From NCBI GenBank assembly GCA_938036925.1, contig CALHVU010000023.1:1-10940 (forward strand): a DNA stretch of 10,940 bases, written 5' to 3'. Source of the stretch: an uncultured Atopobium sp. (GTDB lineage: Bacteria > Actinomycetota > Coriobacteriia > Coriobacteriales > Atopobiaceae). The notes beneath the pieces were generated by a model. That model was given only the letters and a program-made list of their open reading frames with translations, searched no databases and was not told the origin of the DNA. Position numbers and translations under genes: made by a program. Numbering within the stretch: position 1 is the stretch's first letter; each line of letters opens with the position of its first letter. Of the stretch, positions 7,313 through 10,940 are shown piece by piece.

Positions 7313-7632
7313 GTTAGCTTGCCATTGATGATATTTATTGTGGTTCGCAGAAGAACTAATCAAACAGATTGACCCAGAATCCATAGCAGTTAGTGTGTGG
7401 TCGCCCCCCATACCATGTAGGGAAAACTACGAAGCAGAGCAAACCTATTAAGAATGGCTTAATATGTTATCGGACGTGATTAAACTACATTTTACAGTTC
7501 TTAAACCAGGAGTTTTTTTAGCTATCAATATTGGAGATATTCTTTGTTTCCCTGATCTGGAGATGCCAAGGTATCCATCTTGGGGCGAAAAAAGCTCCTT
7601 GGTAGTGAAAAGAAAGGAAGGAAGAAAGAAAT
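7309..7632 (+). pseudogene. Decayed 5' fragment of a DNA methyltransferase gene
   Basis: Pieced across frames, this stretch reads MS-stop-LAIDDIYCGS, then AEELIKQIDPESIAVSVWSPP, then YHVGK, then NYEAEQTY-stop-EWLNMLSDVIKLHF and VLKPGVFLAINIGDILC. This is the N-terminal part of an N6-adenine/N4-cytosine DNA methylase, with the SPPY catalytic motif IV. Lesions seen: TAG at codon 3 (7315-7317); loss of one base near 7345-7347; an extra base at about 7410, splitting SPP from Y; one base missing in the A run at 7423-7426; and TAA at 7449-7451. Homology stops near EMPRY (about 7575), so the SAM-binding C-terminal half is gone. The start overlaps the HTH stop by ATGA. It cannot make a working enzyme. 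Confidence 0.75.
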
Positions 7633-8283
7633 ATGGAAATTAGTTACTGGTCAGATATTGCCTGTCCATTTTGTTACATTGGTGCTAGTCGGATGAAGCG
7701 TGCTATGGCAGCTGTTGGTTTAAAACCGGAAGATTTGACAATGAAAGCTTACCAGCTAAATCCCAATGCGCCTTTAGAAACAAGTGAAACCATGCTCACA
7801 GAGTTTGCTGCCAGTCACGGTATGACCACTGAGCAAGCTAAAGCTCAGTTTGCGCATATGGAAAGCATGGGAAATGAAGAAGGGCTTCGTATTGATATGG
7901 CGGGGATTATCCCAACCAACACCTTTTCAGCTCACCGTCTTATTAAATGGTCGCAGAAGTATTTAGATAAAAAAGATCATCAAAATTTCATTACGGCCTT
8001 GTACGATCTTTACTTTGAGGAACATGCCAATATTGCGGATCATTCTGTGTTGCTAGATGTTATCAGTGAGTTCGCTCTACCACAAGAAGAGGCAGCGCAG
8101 GTACTTGCTGGAGATGCGTTTGCAGACGAGGTCAAACGCGATATCTTAGAAGCCCATCAGTCAGGCGTTCAAGGTGCACCTTTCTTTGTTCTGAATAATA
8201 AGTATGGCATTTCAGGTGCTCAGCCTTATGAATACATGTTAGCGGTATTAAAACAAATTCAAGCAGAGGAAGAAGAACAATAA
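7633..8283 (+). CDS. Cytoplasmic DsbA/FrnE-family thiol oxidoreductase
   Basis: The 216-residue protein has a thioredoxin fold with a helical insertion. MEISYWSDIACPFCYIGASRM gives the first strand and the redox motif Cys11-Pro-Phe-Cys14. GVQGAPFFVLNNKYGISGAQP supplies the cis-proline loop (APF) and the final strands, including the usual SGAQP. There is no signal peptide, so it should act in the cytosol; FrnE-like members are linked to oxidative or disulfide stress, but the substrate is unknown. A purine-rich stretch (GGAAGGA) precedes the ATG, and the end of the methyltransferase relic's frame overlaps the start. A 58-residue ORF starts one base after its stop. Base composition and codon choice are AT-rich compared with pflB and resemble Firmicutes genes. 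Confidence 0.9.
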   Translation: MEISYWSDIACPFCYIGASRMKRAMAAVGLKPEDLTMKAYQLNPNAPLETSETMLTEFAASHGMTTEQAKAQFAHMESMGNEEGLRIDMAGIIPTNTFSAHRLIKWSQKYLDKKDHQNFITALYDLYFEEHANIADHSVLLDVISEFALPQEEAAQVLAGDAFADEVKRDILEAHQSGVQGAPFFVLNNKYGISGAQPYEYMLAVLKQIQAEEEEQ

Positions 8284-8284
8284 A

Positions 8285-8461
8285 ATGACAGATACCCCTT
8301 TTCAACTACTAGACAGCAATTCAGAAGAGACAGGTTTAGTTTGTGGGATTGATGGCTGCAGCATAGAGCCCTCAGCACAGCCGTTAGAAACTCCCTCTCA
8401 GCCATTAGAAAAAAGCAAAAAAGAAGTTATTAGGAGAGCAGAATGGAAAAACAAAGAGTAG
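8285..8461 (+). CDS. Small unrecognised protein with CGIDGC motif
   Basis: A 58-codon ORF begins one base after the oxidoreductase stop and overlaps the first 19 bases of the TMEM175 gene. It starts MTDTPFQLLDSNSEETGLVCGIDGC. The pair Cys20-x4-Cys25 lies in a short acidic N-terminal half. The C-terminal half is polar and lysine-rich and contains a 7-residue near-repeat, QPLETPS/QPLEKSK. There is no membrane segment or signal peptide. The purine-rich end of the upstream gene (GAGGAAGAAGAA) can serve as a ribosome-binding site, which suggests translational coupling. The coupling and the cysteine pair suggest a partner or substrate of the oxidoreductase, but that is inference. I do not recognise the family. 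Confidence 0.6.
   Translation: MTDTPFQLLDSNSEETGLVCGIDGCSIEPSAQPLETPSQPLEKSKKEVIRRAEWKNKE
8378..8411 (+). repeat. Short in-frame direct repeat
   Basis: CAGCCGTTAGAAA (8378-8390) recurs as CAGCCATTAGAAA (8399-8411) with a 21-base period, so the small protein carries QPLE twice, seven residues apart. It probably arose by local duplication. Confidence 0.6.
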
Positions 8462-9005
8462 AAGCCTTGTCAGATGCTATATTGGCCATTATTGTCACAA
8501 TTATGGCCTTGGAGTTACAGTTACCTAATGAGTTGACCGTAGCAGGACTTAGCAGCATGCTACCCATGATTTTTATTTACATTACTAGTTTTTTGCAAAT
8601 CATGGCAGTCTGGGTATATTATCATGAACTCTACAAATTAGTAGATCATGTCAGCTTTCATTTATTTGGAGCCAATAGTTTATGGCTTTTAACAGCTAGT
8701 TTTGTTCCCTTAGCGACTCGAGGGGTTGGACAGAATTCCGCTAATTTTGAATTTCTCCTGTTTTACCTCATCGTTCTTGCCCTTTGGGATGTAGCTTGGA
8801 TAATCATGACAGCAACGGTGATTAAGACGAGTGAAAAACCGTTATCAGCTGAAGAAAAAAGATGCCTTATCGTTGGGCACTATTATATGGATTGCAGCTA
8901 GTGCTCATATTATTAGTTGGTTATCTTTTTCCAAATTTCATTCCTTTTGCCCCGCTACTGATGATTATTAATGTTATCTATGGTTTTTTAAGCAACAAAT
9001 CTTGA
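8443..9005 (+). pseudogene. TMEM175-family (DUF1211) channel gene, -1 frameshifted
   Basis: The first frame (8443-8901) encodes 152 residues. It begins with the TMEM175 signature RVEALSDAILAI (usual R.E.FSD..FAI, with F to L here) and has about four membrane helices. In this frame the protein ends in CLIVGHYYMDCS after an A6 run (8855-8860). Shifting back one base there gives KKMPYRWALLYG and then two more helices (LQLVLILLVGYLF and FIPFAPLLMIINVIYGF), ending at the TGA at 9003-9005. The rebuilt protein is about 187 residues with six helices, the normal bacterial TMEM175 size. Family members conduct potassium in the membrane. AGGAG lies 6 bases before the ATG. The gene is probably broken; slippage on the A run could restore some full-length product. 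Confidence 0.75.
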
Positions 9006-9050
9006 AAAAAACTAAAAATAATGCCTAACTAGCATCGGTTATAAAAATAA

Positions 9051-9065
9051 AGCGGGTAGCCCGCT
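9051..9065. terminator. Short hairpin, possible terminator
   Basis: AGCGGG-TAG-CCCGCT is a perfect 6-bp GC-rich hairpin after the TMEM175 gene. The plus side lacks a T run (GAAATTG follows). Read on the minus strand it is followed by TTATTTTTAT, so it would terminate better in that direction. It may be carried over from the donor. Confidence 0.35.
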
Positions 9066-9153
9066 GAAATTGATACGGTGGAGGCTAAAGAAGACGTTTA
9101 ATGGCGCTAAGTATGATTTCTCAATAGATAAGAAAGAGACGCGTGGCCCACTG

Positions 9154-9639
9154 ATGAAAGAAGAATGTAAAAGTCCTATTACCCTATATACACCGTCATT
9201 AGAAGATCTTTGGTTTCGTCAGAAGATGATGGCAGATGAAGAAACGATGTCATATAACCATGCCTGGGGAGGTACAATTCCTTTCCCAAAAGAGGCATGG
9301 CATGGCTGGTATGATTTTTGGATTGTAAAGCATGAGAATAAACGTTATTACAGGTATTTAAAGGATAGCGGCGGTCATTTTATTGGAGAGGTCGCCTATC
9401 ACTTTGATAGCGATCACAATATTTATCTTGTAGACGTCATAGTCTACGCACCATATAGAAAAATGGGCTACGGCAGCATTGGATTAAATTTGCTCTGTGA
9501 TGCGGCTAAACAAAACGGCATTAAGCAGCTCTATGATGATATCGCCATAGACAATCCATCAGTCACGATGTTTTTTAAGAATGGATTTGTTGAAGAGTAC
9601 AGAACTAGCGAAATTGTTATGCTCAAAAAAGAGTTATAG
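9154..9639 (+). CDS. GNAT-family N-acetyltransferase
   Basis: From the ATG at 9154 the protein is 161 residues. The GNAT core is clear: the strand VDVIVYAPYRKMGYGSIG (93-110), with the acetyl-CoA pyrophosphate loop around Arg102-Lys-Met-Gly105-Tyr-Gly107. It is followed by DDIAIDNPSVTMFFKNGF, the usual N.....F.K.GF end. The acceptor substrate is unknown. The open frame extends to a TTG at 9070, but GGAGG (9080-9084) would fall inside that version, and the residues before 9154 do not look like GNAT. No strong ribosome-binding site precedes 9154 either, so the start is uncertain. The neighbours are accessory genes on one side and a ferredoxin gene on the other. Confidence 0.85.
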   Translation: MKEECKSPITLYTPSLEDLWFRQKMMADEETMSYNHAWGGTIPFPKEAWHGWYDFWIVKHENKRYYRYLKDSGGHFIGEVAYHFDSDHNIYLVDVIVYAPYRKMGYGSIGLNLLCDAAKQNGIKQLYDDIAIDNPSVTMFFKNGFVEEYRTSEIVMLKKEL

Positions 9640-9768
9640 ACTGTCCCCAACAAGACACTTGTACCAAATGAAGCGATTGTTCTAAAAAATTAAACCTTTT
9701 ATATATGCAGGTTAAATGTGCACTTACTACTCCAAGTAATGTTCTTTCAATTATCTGCGTCTTTGTTG

Positions 9769-9797
9769 TTGCATAACAGCAAAGAAACGTGTAAAAA
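9769..9797 (+). promoter_or_regulatory. Candidate promoter of the ferredoxin gene
   Basis: TTGCAT (9769-9774) and TAAAAA (9792-9797) are spaced by exactly 17 bases, each matching four of six consensus bases. A start near 9804 would give a 5' leader of about 75 bases containing the inverted repeats described separately. The stretch 9640-9768 shows nothing else beyond AT-rich sequence. Confidence 0.35.
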
Positions 9798-9802
9798 ATA
9801 CA

Positions 9803-9828
9803 TTGCAATCAAGTAGTCTTGAATGCAA
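9803..9828 (+). promoter_or_regulatory. Hairpin or operator in the ferredoxin leader
   Basis: TTGCAATCAAG (9803-9813) and CTTGAATGCAA (9818-9828) are 11-base arms with one mismatch around TAGT. Two further CTCGAG sites follow, one inside the perfect palindrome TTACTCGAGTAA (9837-9848) and one at 9853-9858, just before the ribosome-binding site. No T run is present, so termination is unlikely. Confidence 0.4.
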
Positions 9829-9877
9829 GATAAGTATTACTCGAGTAAGGGGCTCGAGATACGGAGAGGAATGTATT

Positions 9878-10063
9878 ATGAAGGCAACAGTTAATGAGGA
9901 TTGCATCGGTTGCGGTCTCTGCGAGAGCACTGCTCCTGAGGTATTCGAGATCGGCGACGACGGTCTTGCCCACGCTATTGAGGAAGAGGTTCCTGAGGCT
10001 GCAGAGGACGCAGCACAGGAGGCTTGCGACGGCTGCCCAGTCACCGCTATTGAGCTTGACTAG
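9878..10063 (+). CDS. Single-cluster [4Fe-4S] ferredoxin
   Basis: The 61-residue, strongly acidic protein opens MKATVNEDCIGCGLCESTAPEVF and ends CDGCPVTAIELD. The cluster ligands should be Cys9, Cys12, Cys15 and Cys53. The Cys that usually follows in CxxCxxCxxxCP is Ala19 here, so there is room for only one cluster; Thermotoga-type ferredoxins use the same arrangement. Cys50 is extra. It carries single low-potential electrons in the cytosol; the partners are not shown by the context, and PFL activase or a pyruvate oxidoreductase would be plausible. The ATG at 9878 follows GGAGAGGA with 7-base spacing. It is flanked by its own leader and a strong terminator, so it is probably monocistronic. 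Codon use matches the housekeeping genes, not the preceding block. Confidence 0.95.
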   Translation: MKATVNEDCIGCGLCESTAPEVFEIGDDGLAHAIEEEVPEAAEDAAQEACDGCPVTAIELD

Positions 10064-10093
10064 TTTTAGCTTAGCTTTTCTTTCTTAGTATGT

Positions 10094-10131
10094 AAGCCTG
10101 ATGGGTTTCTCGCCTATCAGGCTTCTTTTTT
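10094..10131 (+). terminator. Rho-independent terminator of the ferredoxin gene
   Basis: AAGCCTGATGGG (10094-10105) pairs with CCTATCAGGCTT (10113-10124) with one G-T wobble and a short loop. It is followed by TCTTTTTT. This is a strong, textbook structure 30 bases after the stop. Confidence 0.92.
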
Positions 10132-10171
10132 GGGTACAGTATCAGCATAAGCACAACTGATAGGAACGCAT

Positions 10172-10834
10172 ATGATTCTTGCATCACAATCCCCTAGGCG
10201 CCTTGAGCTTATGCAGTCTATGGGAATAGATCCACAGGTTATGCCTGCTGATATTGTCGAAATTTGTAGAGAGGACGAGAAGCCCCTTGCGCTCGTAAAA
10301 CGCTTGGCACAAGAAAAGGCCATTGCGGTGTGTTATAAGCTCATGGAGCAGCCTAACTTTGAGCAGCTCAACAATGAGATTGTGCTTGCAGCAGATACCA
10401 TTGTTTGGACAAACGACGGTGAAGTTTTTGGCAAGCCAATAAATGTTGAAGACGCAAAATATATGCTTTCTAAGCTTTCTGGCCAGACTCACCACGTATC
10501 CACCGGTGTTGCTCTGCGACGCTTTAAGGCTTTCAAATCGCCTTCTCCTGACGGAGCACCATCTGTTATTGCCGTAGCGTTTGTGGAGACTACTGACGTC
10601 ACGTTCTTTGAACTCTCCGAAGACGAGATTGCTGCCTACGTTTCCTCGGGCGAGCCAATGGACAAGGCTGGAGCTTACGGCATTCAGGGAAATGGTCGCT
10701 ATCTAGTTCAGAGCATTCAGGGAGATTACGAGAATGTCGTGGGACTCCCTGTCTCTTTGCTTTCTCGTGAGTTGGTTAAATTTACCGGCAATCATGACTA
10801 TCTAGAACATGCTCTTGCGGGACGTAAGCACTAG
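10172..10834 (+). CDS. maf: Maf-family nucleotide pyrophosphatase
   Basis: The 220-residue protein belongs to the Maf family, which hydrolyses non-canonical or surplus nucleotides (dTTP/UTP type or m7GTP type) to monophosphates and has been linked to septum formation. The opening ILASQSPRRLELM holds the S.SPRR phosphate-binding motif (5-10). LAADTIV carries the catalytic Asp75, FGKP follows at 86-89, and GEPMDKAGAYGIQG is the closing signature. It is longer than the usual 190-200 residues because of an insert (FKSPSPDGAPS) before the VAFVETT strand. The ATG at 10172 has AGGA 6 bases upstream. It follows the ferredoxin terminator by about 40 bases and so needs its own promoter, which I could not define. 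Confidence 0.94.
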   Translation: MILASQSPRRLELMQSMGIDPQVMPADIVEICREDEKPLALVKRLAQEKAIAVCYKLMEQPNFEQLNNEIVLAADTIVWTNDGEVFGKPINVEDAKYMLSKLSGQTHHVSTGVALRRFKAFKSPSPDGAPSVIAVAFVETTDVTFFELSEDEIAAYVSSGEPMDKAGAYGIQGNGRYLVQSIQGDYENVVGLPVSLLSRELVKFTGNHDYLEHALAGRKH

Positions 10835-10872
10835 AGCGCCTCTATAAATGAAAACCCTCGTATCGCCGTGGA

Positions 10873-10918
10873 TGAACTGCCTCCCATTTCTTGGATACGA
10901 GAAATAGGAGGCAGTTCA
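10873..10918. repeat. 46-base near-perfect inverted repeat, IS3-like ends
   Basis: The arms at 10873-10891 and 10900-10918 form 18 of 19 pairs (one C-A mismatch) around the 8-base loop TGGATACG. The outer ends read TGAACTGCCTCC and GGAGGCAGTTCA, resembling IS3/IS150-group termini (TGTACTG.CCCC...TTGGACA), with TG...CA at the edges. No target duplication is evident and no transposase gene is present. It could be a tiny IS remnant or a structured RNA element after maf. No T run follows. Confidence 0.5.
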
Positions 10919-10940
10919 AAACACACCTAAGTCAGATAAT

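Noticed and set aside
8854..8862. Programmed -1 frameshifting site in the TMEM175 gene
   Set aside because: AAAAAAG is present, but in the zero frame it is phased AA AAA AG, not A AAA AAG, and I saw no obvious stimulating stem. Gene decay is the simpler explanation.
9070..9153. Extended TTG start for the GNAT protein
   Set aside because: The added residues do not resemble the family's N-terminus, and the only good ribosome-binding site (GGAGG) would lie inside the coding region.
9803..9877. Ferredoxin starting at the upstream TTG
   Set aside because: The residues encoded there come from the inverted repeats, and the ATG at 9878 has an ideal ribosome-binding site and the normal ferredoxin N-terminus.

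Overview
The window looks like chromosome from an anaerobic, fermentative, host-associated actinobacterium of the Coriobacteriia (Atopobium/Lancefieldella/Olsenella type). This is an inference from the style of the proteins and the intermediate base composition of the housekeeping genes; no rRNA or other marker gene is present. Housekeeping genes at both ends flank an AT-richer accessory block of about 2.7 kb.

Left part (1-7035). The 3' end of aroQ (+) converges on a 5-formyltetrahydrofolate cyclo-ligase gene (-), with a strong terminator between them. A 373-base gap with several inverted repeats precedes the pyruvate formate-lyase (PFL) locus. PFL, normally one chain of about 760 residues, is encoded here by two cistrons. 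The first is a 718-residue subunit with the catalytic Cys-Cys pair but no glycyl-radical domain. The second is an 83-residue subunit that carries the complete glycyl-radical domain. A perfect 11-bp inverted repeat lies between them, and the radical-SAM activase gene pflA follows 13 bases later. trpS and a TrmA/RlmD-type RNA uracil methyltransferase gene follow closely, and the run ends at a hairpin terminator. Together the three pfl genes would make a PFL whose oxygen-sensitive radical part is a separate protein.

Accessory block (about 7036-9800). It holds a small HTH regulator with a probably frameshifted N-terminus, overlapped (ATGA) by a decayed 5' fragment of an adenine/cytosine DNA methyltransferase gene. 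Next come a cytoplasmic DsbA/FrnE-like oxidoreductase, a 58-residue unrecognised protein with a CGIDGC motif, a TMEM175-family channel gene broken by a -1 shift in an A6 run, and a GNAT acetyltransferase. Base and codon use and protein style point to Firmicutes-like donors, and the block shows several stages of decay.

Right part (about 9800-10940). A 61-residue acidic single-cluster [4Fe-4S] ferredoxin has a leader rich in inverted repeats and a strong terminator. maf, a nucleotide pyrophosphatase gene, follows. The window ends in a 46-base near-perfect inverted repeat whose ends resemble IS3-family termini and whose loop can pair with an upstream segment. No CRISPR array, tRNA or rRNA gene was seen.
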